Source of the DNA: an uncultured bacterium
GTDB taxonomy: Bacteria; Verrucomicrobiota; Kiritimatiellia; RFP12; UBA1067
Length of the DNA stretch: 13,289 nucleotides
Direction of reading: 5' to 3'
Assembly (NCBI GenBank): GCA_900547945.1
Contig: URIT01000094.1
Coordinates: 1 to 13,289 of the forward strand
Notes under the pieces: model-generated
The model's database searches: none
The model's input: only the letters and a program-made list of their open reading frames with translations
Told to the model about the DNA's origin: nothing
Shown here: in pieces, positions 6,824 to 13,197 of the stretch
How the letters are laid out: each line of letters starts with the position of its first letter
Position numbering within the stretch: the stretch's first letter is position 1
Translations under genes and position numbers: made by a program

Positions 6824-6843
6824 GAGGCGTCGGAAGTCTGGAC

Positions 6844-6939
6844 GTGAATGCTATCGGGAAAGACGTACTCCCGCGCGACCTGTCTGCCAGGTGCGCGAAG
6901 TACACGCGCCGCCCTCGGCGCGTGGCGTCCGAACGGCTG
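6844..6939 (+). repeat. 96-bp spacer repeat, copy 2, with perfect 9-bp hairpin
   Basis: Second copy of the 6067-6162 repeat. CACGCGCCG-CCCT-CGGCGCGTG (6903-6924) is a perfect 9-bp stem with a 4-nt loop, better paired than in copy 1. It overlaps the proposed 5' end of the gene at 6844 and ends at the GTG 6922 alternative start. It may be an RNA structure controlling the downstream gene, or simply duplicated coding sequence. Confidence 0.6.
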
Positions 6940-7422
6940 CTTTCAAATGCCCTTTTGGCGGTAGGGTTTCTGGTGGGGTCATTGTCGATGGCAAATGAAG
7001 AGTCCAATGTACCGCACGCTTACCATACGCGGGCGGTCCGTCTGCAAAGACGGGGACTCCAAGTCTATCGACAGAACGTTTCCGCCCATGCCAATTCTCC
7101 GTCAGGCGGGATTGTCACGGTGTCCTATCAGGGAAGTAACCTGGTTCATGCTTCGTTGATTGAGAATGTACGGGGACGGGACGTCCAGTTGGGATGGAAC
7201 TTCCAGGATGGTTTACCCACGCATGGATGGGAGTGTTCACCCAAGGGGGATAAGGAAGGTTTCCTCGTAGATTACTACGCGAATGGAGAAGTCAGAAGTG
7301 CGGTACGGACAAGAGACACGACATTTGCAGGGCCGATGTGTTTCTTCGACAAAGACGGGAAGGTGAAGTCCGTCATTGACGTCGACGGAAAGGCCATCCT
7401 TGATATTCCACTTGGTAAATGA
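6844..7422 (+). CDS. Diverged MORN-like secreted protein, array copy C
   Basis: 192 residues if started at GTG 6844 (GGAAG at 6832-6836, 7 nt spacing), 166 if started at GTG 6922, which leaves a more normal signal peptide (VASERLLSNALLAVGFLVGSLSMA). The frame also stays open upstream to the end of copy B. The mature part begins NEESNVPHAYHTRAVRLQRRGLQVYRQ, aligning with the charged helix RADRLRERGLRVCRQ of copies A and B, and ends with YYANGEVRS and GPMCFFDKDGKVKS, the same MORN/YwqK-like repeat. The middle is diverged and less GC-rich than A and B. It is a distant paralogue in the same orientation, probably co-transcribed. Function unknown. Confidence 0.7.
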   Translation: MNAIGKDVLPRDLSARCAKYTRRPRRVASERLLSNALLAVGFLVGSLSMANEESNVPHAYHTRAVRLQRRGLQVYRQNVSAHANSPSGGIVTVSYQGSNLVHASLIENVRGRDVQLGWNFQDGLPTHGWECSPKGDKEGFLVDYYANGEVRSAVRTRDTTFAGPMCFFDKDGKVKSVIDVDGKAILDIPLGK

Positions 7423-7436
7423 AGGGAAAGAGAGCG

Positions 7437-7547
7437 ATGAAAGGGAAACGGATTCTGTCGGGCGTGGTCGTTCTGATCTCCGCGCTGTTGCCGCTGCAAT
7501 CCGGCGAATGGCGGGATACCGCGCGGGGACAGTTGTTCAGGAAATGA
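7437..7547 (+). pseudogene. 36-codon internal-deletion remnant of the A/B family
   Basis: ATG 7437 opens a 36-codon frame whose first part (signal peptide then SALLPLQSGEWRDTARGQ) equals the start of copies A and B. Its last four codons (LFRK-stop) equal the end of copy A. About 160 codons in between are missing, and the join keeps the reading frame. It still has a signal peptide and a modest ribosome site (AAAGAGAG), so a tiny secreted peptide could be made. Its TGA overlaps an ATG (ATGA) of the next frame. Confidence 0.65.
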
Positions 7548-7558
7548 GGGGCGTCGGG

Positions 7559-7826
7559 ATGCGCTGGGCTGTTCGGATCGCCCTCGCGGCGGAGTTCCAC
7601 GCGGAGCCGTTCGCCGCGCTGTGCCTCGTGGCGGGGGGACGGCTGCTGCGGGACCGTGGCGGACGGGCTGGCCGTCCTGTGCGCGCTCTGGGGGTTCTAC
7701 GCGGGGCCGGATCCCGCCTGGGCCCCGGACATGACGGTTCCCCGCCAGGTCTGGCTCGCGGTTGTCCTGTCCGTCGGATGGTTCGCCGGGGGGCGTACCG
7801 CGCCAGGGCGGATAATTGTGCTATAA
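7559..7826 (+). pseudogene. Small membrane-protein gene broken by +1 frameshift
   Basis: From ATG 7559 one frame gives MRWAVRIALAAEFHAEPF and then FAALCLVAGG. After the GGGGGG run at 7633-7638 the coding-like frame moves by one base and continues as ADGLAVLCALWGFYAG and VPRQVWLAVVLSVGWFAGG to TAA 7824-7826. Both parts show strong G/C third positions. Removing one G would give one 88-residue protein with about three hydrophobic segments. The stop lies inside the -10 box of the next gene. Family not recognised. The break may be a real mutation or an assembly error in a homopolymer. Confidence 0.45.
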
Positions 7827-7827
7827 T
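7819..7827 (+). promoter_or_regulatory. Extended -10 promoter of the lipoprotein gene, predicts leaderless mRNA
   Basis: TGCTATAAT (perfect TATAAT with TGn extension) ends 7 nt before ATG 7835, with ACGTGCC between and no Shine-Dalgarno. Spacing is identical to the pfp promoter at 4372-4380. No recognisable -35 hexamer lies at 16-18 bp upstream. Confidence 0.65.
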
Positions 7828-7834
7828 ACGTGCC

Positions 7835-8326
7835 ATGCAGAGGTTCAAGATCATGGCGGCGCTCGCGCTTGCGCTGTTCGCCGGCTGCGCGTCCTTCGAG
7901 GCGACGCGCAGCCAGAAGTTCGTGGACGAGTCGGGCGCGTTCGTCCACGTCGATTACGGGGCCGACAAGGAGCCGCGCACCTCCGTTTTCGTGCTTTCCA
8001 ACGGCGTGCAGCTGCCGTTCAAGTCGAAGCTGAAGGTGCGCGTCGAGCTGCCGGACGGCACGCGCTTCACCGCCTACCAGCGGATGTCCACCGCCGGGAA
8101 CCTCTACCTCGACGAGGATGAGAACTGGGAGTATTTCGAGCAGGGCACGGGCTGCCTCGTCGCGCAGAAGGCGCCCGACGGCAAGGGCTTCCTCGTCCGC
8201 TTCCAGGGCACGCTCTGCGCGAGCGTGCGCAACCCGCTGAACGAAAAGCGGCAGACCATCCGCGGCGACACCTCGACGCCGAAGGGCTTCGGCCGCGACT
8301 CCTCCGGCCCCCGCACCGTGGAGTGA
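7835..8326 (+). CDS. Small predicted lipoprotein
   Basis: 163 residues starting MQRFKIMAALALALFAGCASF, with a lipobox LFAGC that places the lipidated cysteine at residue 18. The protein should be anchored in a membrane facing the periplasm or outside. The mature part is mixed beta-like sequence (HVDYGADKEPRTSVFVLSN, FKSKLKVRVELPDGTRF, LVRFQGTLCASV) with no family recognised. The ATG at 7835 is preferred because it gives a complete lipoprotein signal and lies 7 nt from a strong -10 box; the frame is open far upstream by chance. The stop TGA is 5 nt before the trmJ start, so the two are probably one transcript. Confidence 0.8.
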   Translation: MQRFKIMAALALALFAGCASFEATRSQKFVDESGAFVHVDYGADKEPRTSVFVLSNGVQLPFKSKLKVRVELPDGTRFTAYQRMSTAGNLYLDEDENWEYFEQGTGCLVAQKAPDGKGFLVRFQGTLCASVRNPLNEKRQTIRGDTSTPKGFGRDSSGPRTVE

Positions 8327-8331
8327 ACGCC

Positions 8332-9087
8332 ATGTCCGTCCTCGAAAACATCCGGGTCGTCCTCGTCGGTACCCTCTACACCGGCAACGTCGGCAGTGCC
8401 TGCCGCGCGATGGCCAACATGGGCTTCCACAACCTCGTGCTCGCCGCGCCCAACCTCCAGAACGACTGGAGCGAGGGCGAGCGCATGGCCGTCCACGCGA
8501 CGGACATCCTCCGGAACCGGCGCGAGTTCGCCACGTTCGAGGAGGCCGTCGCGGACTGCGTCGCCGTGGTCGGCACGACGGCGCGCGGCGGGCTCTACCG
8601 CCAGCACGTGAAGGCGCCGCGCGACTGCGCGGGGGACATTCTCGCGCTCGCCGCGACCGGTCCCGTCGCGCTCGTCTTCGGCCGCGAGGACAAGGGGCTC
8701 CTCAACGAGGAGGTCGCCCAGTGTACCCACCTCATCCGCATTCCCGTCGACGAGGGCTACACCTCCATCAACCTCTCCCAGGCCGTCCTCATCACCTGCT
8801 ACGAGTTCTTCACCGCGACGGGCGCCTACGTGCCGCCGCACGAGAAGGCCCCGCCCGCGCCCCAGGCGCAGAAGATGCAGCTCATGAAGAACTGGCAGAC
8901 GATGCTGCGGGACATCGGCTTCATGGACGAGAAGCAGACCGAACACATGATGCAGGGCATCCACCGCATCTTCTCGCGCGGCGTGCAGACGCGGGATGAC
9001 GCCGCCATCATGCTCGGCGTCGCCCGCCAGGCCCTCTGGGCCCACCACAATCCCGCCCTCGAAGGCCGCAAGCCCTCCATCGCGTGA
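8332..9087 (+). CDS. trmJ: tRNA (cytidine/uridine-32-2'-O)-methyltransferase TrmJ
   Basis: A 251-residue SPOUT (trefoil-knot) methyltransferase, close to the 246 of E. coli TrmJ, which methylates the ribose of nucleotide 32 in the tRNA anticodon loop using S-adenosylmethionine. Motif 1 is GNVGSACRA (18-26, with the arginine), motif 2 VFGREDKGL (115-123), motif 3 IPVDEGYTSINLSQAV (137-152). The C-terminal helical tail (about 180-250) with MLRDIGFMDEKQ and HRIFSR is the TrmJ-type extension. ATG 8332 is chosen because GGAG at 8320-8323 lies 8 nt upstream; GTG 8323 is an alternative. It follows the lipoprotein gene directly. A perfect hairpin begins one base after its stop. Confidence 0.92.
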   Translation: MSVLENIRVVLVGTLYTGNVGSACRAMANMGFHNLVLAAPNLQNDWSEGERMAVHATDILRNRREFATFEEAVADCVAVVGTTARGGLYRQHVKAPRDCAGDILALAATGPVALVFGREDKGLLNEEVAQCTHLIRIPVDEGYTSINLSQAVLITCYEFFTATGAYVPPHEKAPPAPQAQKMQLMKNWQTMLRDIGFMDEKQTEHMMQGIHRIFSRGVQTRDDAAIMLGVARQALWAHHNPALEGRKPSIA

Positions 9088-9120
9088 ATGAAGTCGCCGC
9101 GCGCAGCGCGGCGACTTCAT
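9088..9120. terminator. Perfect 15-bp inverted repeat after trmJ
   Basis: ATGAAGTCGCCGCGC-GCA-GCGCGGCGACTTCAT: two perfect 15-bp arms with a 3-nt loop, starting directly after the trmJ stop. There is no T-run after it (CTCCCAAG), so it is not a textbook rho-independent terminator; it may be a stem-only terminator, a message-stabilising hairpin or a REP-like element. Confidence 0.6.
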
Positions 9121-9158
9121 CTCCCAAGCCGCGCAGCGCGGCGACGAATCTCTCCTTG
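9100..9158. repeat. 30-bp tandem repeat, two units
   Basis: CGCGCAGCGCGGCGAC occurs identically at 9100-9115 and 9130-9145, exactly 30 bp apart, followed by similar tails (TTCATCTCCCAAGC and GAATCTCTCCTTGC). The second unit contains its own short palindrome GCCGCGC-A-GCGCGGC (9128-9142). The end of the second unit runs into the -35 box of the symporter promoter. Confidence 0.6.
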
Positions 9159-9184
9159 CTGGTGTGCGGGGCTTTTGGTAAAAT
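9156..9184 (+). promoter_or_regulatory. Sigma-70 promoter of the symporter operon
   Basis: TTGCTG (9156-9161), 17-bp spacer, TAAAAT (9179-9184) with a TGG extension. This is the best promoter in the window. It leaves a leader of about 27 nt with GGAAAGG at 9205-9211 before ATG 9218. Confidence 0.7.
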
Positions 9185-9217
9185 CGCCTTTTCTGAACGG
9201 ATACGGAAAGGTTGACG

Positions 9218-10843
9218 ATGAAGAAGATGCTTGCTGTTGCCGGGGCCGCTGTCTTTGCGGGGCTTGCGACGCTGGCGCAGACCGCCACGAACGTTGCGCC
9301 TACGGCGCTGAAGGTGGTCGAGACGACGCCCGAGGCGGCGCAGACCGGGGCCGTCGCGAAGACGGTGGAGGCGACGAGCGACTGGCTGGTGTCCTTCACG
9401 AACTTCGTGGAGATGGTGGACGGCTGGGTGTGGGGCGTGCCGCTCATCGCCGCCATCCTCGTGACGGGCCTCCTCCTCACGTGTATCCTCCGCTTCACCC
9501 ACCTCTTCAACCTCAAGCGCGCGTTCCAGTACATGTTCCACCAGGAGGTGGATCCGGGCGTGAACGGCGAGGTGAGCCAGTTCGGCGCGCTCTGCACCGC
9601 GCTCTCCGCGACGATCGGCACGGGCAACATCGTGGGCGTCGCGACGGCCATCGGCACGGGCGGCCCCGGGGCGCTCTTCTGGATGGAGGTCGCGGCCTTC
9701 TTCGGCATGGCGACGAAGTATGCCGAAGGGCTTCTCGCGGTGAAGTACCGCGAGGTCGCGCCCGACGGCCGTGTCCTCGGCGGCCCGTTCTACTACATCG
9801 AGAAGGGCCTCGGGAGGAAGTGGAAGCCGCTCGCCGTCGCCTTCGCGGTCTTCGGCGCCCTCGCGGGCATCATGGGCATCGGCACGATCACGCAGATCCA
9901 CGGCATCACCTCCGCCGTGCAGCGCTTCTTCGACCCGAACTTCAACCCGGCGGACATGGCGACGGGTCTGCAGCTCTTCGGCACCACCTACTCGGTGCCC
10001 GTGGTCGTGGCGGGCCTCATCGTGACGGTGTGCGTGGGCCTCGTCGTGATCGGCGGCCTCCAGCGCATCGCGAAGGTCTCGACGGTGATCGTGCCGTTCA
10101 TGGCGATCTTCTACGTGGTCATCATCGCGTTCCTCCTCCTGGGCAACCTCTCGAAGGTGACGGCCGCGCTGGAGCTGATCGTGCGCGCGGCGTTCAACCC
10201 GAGCGCGTTCACGGGCGGCATGGTGGGGACGATCTTCATCGCGATGCAGAAGGGTATCGCGCGCGGCATCTTCTCGAACGAGGCGGGCCTCGGCTCGGCC
10301 CCGATCGCGGCGGCGGCGGCGAAGACGAACGAGCCGACGCGCCAGGGGCTCGTCTGCATGACGGGCACGTTCATCGACACGATCGTGATCTGCACGATGA
10401 CGGGCCTCGCCATCGTCGTGACGGGCGCCTGGGAGCCGTCGCTCGGCCTCAAGGGCGTGGACATCACGATCGAGGCGTTCTCGCGCGGCCTCGCCTTCCT
10501 CGGTCCGCAGGCCGACTTCATCGCGAGCTTCTTCCTGATGACGGCCCTCACGTTCTTCGCCTTCACGACGATTCTCGGCTGGGACTACTACTCCGAAAAG
10601 TGCCTCGAATACCTCGTGGGGCCGAAGCGCGCCGGCCTCGTGAAGGTCTACCGCCTCCTCTACGTGCTCGTCGTCTTCATCGGCCCCTACCTCACGGTCT
10701 CGGTGGTGTGGGGCATCGCGGACACCTTCAACGGCCTGATGGCCTTCCCCAACCTGGTCGCCCTCGTCCTGCTCTCGCCGGTCGTGTGGAAGACCACGAA
10801 GGACTATTTCGACCGCCTGAAGAAGGGCGAGATCAAGGACTGA
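9218..10843 (+). CDS. AGCS-family sodium/amino-acid (alanine or glycine) symporter
   Basis: A polytopic inner-membrane protein of 541 residues that should import a small amino acid with Na+. Family hallmarks are SATIGTGNIVGVATAIGTGGPGA followed by WMEVAAFFGMATKYAEG, and GIFSNEAGLGSAPIAAAAA. About ten or more hydrophobic segments are visible from residue 70 on. The first ~55 residues are extra: a signal-peptide-like segment (MKKMLAVAGAAVFAGLATLAQ) and a soluble Thr/Ala/Val-rich linker before the usual AGCS start (VDGWVWGVPLIAAILVTG). ATG 9218 is preferred over TTG 9212 because GGAAAGG lies 6 nt upstream. Substrate cannot be told from sequence alone. A kinase-like gene follows after 25 nt in the same operon. 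Confidence 0.92.
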   Translation: MKKMLAVAGAAVFAGLATLAQTATNVAPTALKVVETTPEAAQTGAVAKTVEATSDWLVSFTNFVEMVDGWVWGVPLIAAILVTGLLLTCILRFTHLFNLKRAFQYMFHQEVDPGVNGEVSQFGALCTALSATIGTGNIVGVATAIGTGGPGALFWMEVAAFFGMATKYAEGLLAVKYREVAPDGRVLGGPFYYIEKGLGRKWKPLAVAFAVFGALAGIMGIGTITQIHGITSAVQRFFDPNFNPADMATGLQLFGTTYSVPVVVAGLIVTVCVGLVVIGGLQRIAKVSTVIVPFMAIFYVVIIAFLLLGNLSKVTAALELIVRAAFNPSAFTGGMVGTIFIAMQKGIARGIFSNEAGLGSAPIAAAAAKTNEPTRQGLVCMTGTFIDTIVICTMTGLAIVVTGAWEPSLGLKGVDITIEAFSRGLAFLGPQADFIASFFLMTALTFFAFTTILGWDYYSEKCLEYLVGPKRAGLVKVYRLLYVLVVFIGPYLTVSVVWGIADTFNGLMAFPNLVALVLLSPVVWKTTKDYFDRLKKGEIKD

Positions 10844-10868
10844 ACACACACGAACGGAGGAACCTGAC

Positions 10869-12254
10869 ATGGCGACGTGTACATGCGGATGCGGGGCGGA
10901 TACGGGATTTCAGGCCCCCCTTAAGGCGCTTAACTTCCTGCGGGCGCACGCCCACGGGGACGAGCAGACGATCGCGGTCGCGTGGGAGCGCGAGGACGGC
11001 AACGTCTACCGCTACGACCTGACGGTGCCCGCGCGCATCCACCCGGCCATGCTGCCGGGCGTGAAGCACCTCGTGGAGCGCGTCGTCAAGTTCGTCCTCT
11101 GGAGCGCGGGCGGCTGGAAGCTCCACCTCTCCGGCCCGGACAACATCGTGAAGCCCATCGCGCGGGCCTACAAAAAGAAGGGTGCGCGGGCCTTCGACGT
11201 CGCCTTCTTCAACGACCTCTACGCACGTCCGCTGGAGACCGTGGTCGTCCCCCTTAAGGAGATGCCCGAGACGCATGAGCGCGAGGTCGTCGTCAAGAAC
11301 AACACGAACGGCCGGCGCATCGGCTTCGATCTCGGCGCGAGCGACTTCAAGGTCTCCGCGCTTCGGAACGGCAAGGTCGTCTTCTCGAAGGAGTTCCCGT
11401 GGGACCCGCGCAACCAGCCCGACTCCGACTACCACTACGAGAAGCTGAGCGCGGGTCTGGAGGCCGCCGCCGCCGCCCTCGGCGGGCGCGTGGACGCAAT
11501 CGGCGGTTCGACGGCGGGCACGCTCGTCGGGAAGCGCCTCGGCCCGGCCTCGCTCATCCGCGCCGTCCTCGAAAAGGCGCCCGAGAAGAAGGACCTTGCG
11601 CGCGGCCTCTTCGCGCGCATCGAGGAGGAATGGCAGTGCCCGTTCGAGGTCTTCAACGACGGCGACGTGACGGCGCTCGCGGGCGCGATCGCGATGAAGC
11701 GCACGGGCATCCTCGGCATGGCGATGGGCTCCAGCGAGGCCGTCGGCTACATCAACCCGAAGGGCGCGCTCACGGGCCGCATCAACGAGCTTGCGTTCGC
11801 GCCGGTGGACCTCAACCCGAACGCGCCGAAGGACGAGTGGAGCGGCGACGCGGGCGTGGGCGCGATGTACTTCTCGCAGCAGGCCGTCGACCACCTCGCG
11901 CGTCTCTTCGGCTTCAAGTTCCCGAAGGCGATGAAGCTGCCGGAGCGCCTCAAGGTCGTGCAGGAGGCGATGGAGAAACACGACGAGAAGGCGCTGCGCG
12001 TCTACCTCATGATCGGCCGCTACCTCGCGAATGCGGCCGCGTGGTATCGCGAGTTCTACGACTACTCGAACCTGATGGTCCTCGGGCGCGTGACAAGCGG
12101 CTTCGGCGGCGAAGTCATCCTCAACACGGCGAAGATGGGACTGGAGGCGGTGGATCCGTACCTCGCCGAGCAGATCGACATCTTCATGCCGGACGAGAAG
12201 ACGCGCCGCCTCGGCCAGTCCGTCGCGGCCGCCCAGATCCCCGTCGTGGCGTAG
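10869..12254 (+). CDS. ROK/ASKHA-type kinase homologue with N-terminal extension
   Basis: 461 residues; the ribosome site GGAGG (10856-10860) lies 8 nt before ATG. From about residue 150 the protein shows the ASKHA fold: phosphate-1 loop IGFDLGASDFKVSAL (151-165), IGGSTAGTL (211-219), phosphate-2/catalytic block VFNDGDVTALAGAI (261-274) with D264 at the ROK catalytic position, and SGFGGEVIL near 410-418. The family's usual GTGxG loop is replaced by GMAMGSSEAVG, and the ROK zinc motif is absent. The first ~150 residues are an extra domain of unknown role, starting with a Cys-rich CTCGCG. It may phosphorylate a sugar or have become a sensor; the operon with the symporter suggests a linked uptake role, but the substrate is unknown. 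Confidence 0.75.
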   Translation: MATCTCGCGADTGFQAPLKALNFLRAHAHGDEQTIAVAWEREDGNVYRYDLTVPARIHPAMLPGVKHLVERVVKFVLWSAGGWKLHLSGPDNIVKPIARAYKKKGARAFDVAFFNDLYARPLETVVVPLKEMPETHEREVVVKNNTNGRRIGFDLGASDFKVSALRNGKVVFSKEFPWDPRNQPDSDYHYEKLSAGLEAAAAALGGRVDAIGGSTAGTLVGKRLGPASLIRAVLEKAPEKKDLARGLFARIEEEWQCPFEVFNDGDVTALAGAIAMKRTGILGMAMGSSEAVGYINPKGALTGRINELAFAPVDLNPNAPKDEWSGDAGVGAMYFSQQAVDHLARLFGFKFPKAMKLPERLKVVQEAMEKHDEKALRVYLMIGRYLANAAAWYREFYDYSNLMVLGRVTSGFGGEVILNTAKMGLEAVDPYLAEQIDIFMPDEKTRRLGQSVAAAQIPVVA

Positions 12255-12263
12255 GATTGACAC

Positions 12264-13193
12264 GTGGCGACCCAGGAAAACGTTGAGGCGGCGGGGCTCA
12301 CAAGGTCACGGAATGTGGCCTTGTGTGAACCTGTTGACGTCGCGTCGCGCATCCTGACGATTCGCGGGGTACAGGTCATGTTGGACCGTGACTTGGCCGA
12401 GCTCTATGGTGTTGAGGTCAAGTATCTGAACCGGCAGGTCAAACGCAATGGCGAACGTTTCCCGGCGGATTTCATGTTCCAGCTTTCAAAGGAGGACTGT
12501 CTAAGGTGCCAGATTGTCACCTTAAACGAGAAGCGTGGCCGACATCTCAAGTATCTCCCGTATGCCTTTACCGAAAACGGCATCGCCATGTTGAGTGGCG
12601 TCCTTCGTTCTCCCCATGCCATTGCCGTGAACATTCGCATCATGCGCGCCTTTGTCGCCATGCGGCGTACATTGGCGGCGATGGGGCCCATCCTTTCGCG
12701 CATTGAAGCGAACGAGCGGCGGCAGATTGTGGATCAGGCGCGGAACGAGGCACGGTTCGACAAGATCTTTGACGCGATGCAGGACGGACAGTTCCCTCCG
12801 CAGAAAATCTTCTATGACGGCGAAGTGTTCGACGCGGATGCATTTGTGACCAAGCACATCCTCTCTGCAAGGAAGACCATTCTGCTCATTGACAGTTGGG
12901 TGGATGTTGTGACGTTGGAGATGATGGCGAAGAAAGAGAAGGGCGTGACGGTGGAGATCGTCACCTCATCTCGCGGCAACAAGCTCACCGCTGCCGACAT
13001 CGCGAAGTTCAATGCGCAGTATGGCGGTCTCTCGGTGAAGACGAGCCAGCGGTTCCATGACCGATTCCTCGTCGTCGATGACAAGCAGCTCTATCTCTTC
13101 GGCGCATCGCTGAAGGATCTTGGTAAAAAGTGTTTTGCTTTCGCGAAACTCGATGCAGGTGAAATTGCGGGGTTGAGGGCACGATATGAATGA
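12264..13193 (+). CDS. ORF6N-domain protein with PLD-like C-terminus
   Basis: 309 residues, GTG start with AGGA at 12253-12256 (7 nt spacing) overlapping the stop of the previous gene. Residues about 22-110 match the ORF6N domain (ILTIRGVQVMLDRDLAELYGVEVKYLNRQVKRN, FPADFMFQLS, PYAFTENGIAMLSGVL), a DNA-binding domain of phage-type regulators. A helical linker follows, then a PLD-like domain from about 175 with HDRFLVVDD, an HxR-x4-D form of the HxK-x4-D catalytic motif, and GASLKDLGKKCFAF. This domain pair occurs widely in gut bacteria and mobile elements; its role (regulator or nuclease-like defence protein) is not established. Codon use is less GC-rich than its neighbours, suggesting transfer. 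Confidence 0.88.
   Translation: MATQENVEAAGLTRSRNVALCEPVDVASRILTIRGVQVMLDRDLAELYGVEVKYLNRQVKRNGERFPADFMFQLSKEDCLRCQIVTLNEKRGRHLKYLPYAFTENGIAMLSGVLRSPHAIAVNIRIMRAFVAMRRTLAAMGPILSRIEANERRQIVDQARNEARFDKIFDAMQDGQFPPQKIFYDGEVFDADAFVTKHILSARKTILLIDSWVDVVTLEMMAKKEKGVTVEIVTSSRGNKLTAADIAKFNAQYGGLSVKTSQRFHDRFLVVDDKQLYLFGASLKDLGKKCFAFAKLDAGEIAGLRARYE
12299..12325 (+). other. 11-bp hairpin near the start of the ORF6N gene
   Basis: CACAAGGTCAC-GGAAT-GTGGCCTTGTG pairs over 11 positions with one G-T wobble. It lies 35 nt after the GTG start, and its second arm begins at an in-frame GTG (12315) that could be the true start. It may be an operator for autoregulation or an RNA hairpin. Confidence 0.45.
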
Positions 13194-13197
13194 CGGG

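Noticed and set aside
7376..7834. Upstream extension of the lipoprotein frame, giving a 316-codon ORF
   Set aside because: The lipoprotein signal peptide must be N-terminal, and a strong -10 box sits just before ATG 7835; the upstream part crosses the end of gene C and two remnants in other frames.
7830..8121. Alternative plus-strand frames at the start of the lipoprotein gene
   Set aside because: They lack a lipobox or other motif, are Arg/Ser-rich and overlap the well-supported lipoprotein frame.
9088..9155. CRISPR array
   Set aside because: Only two units, spacers of about 14 bp and themselves similar; no cas genes nearby.
9008..10870. 620-codon minus-strand frame opposite the symporter
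   Set aside because: Low-complexity Arg/Glu/His/Asp composition and full overlap with a clear AGCS gene; a GC-driven shadow.
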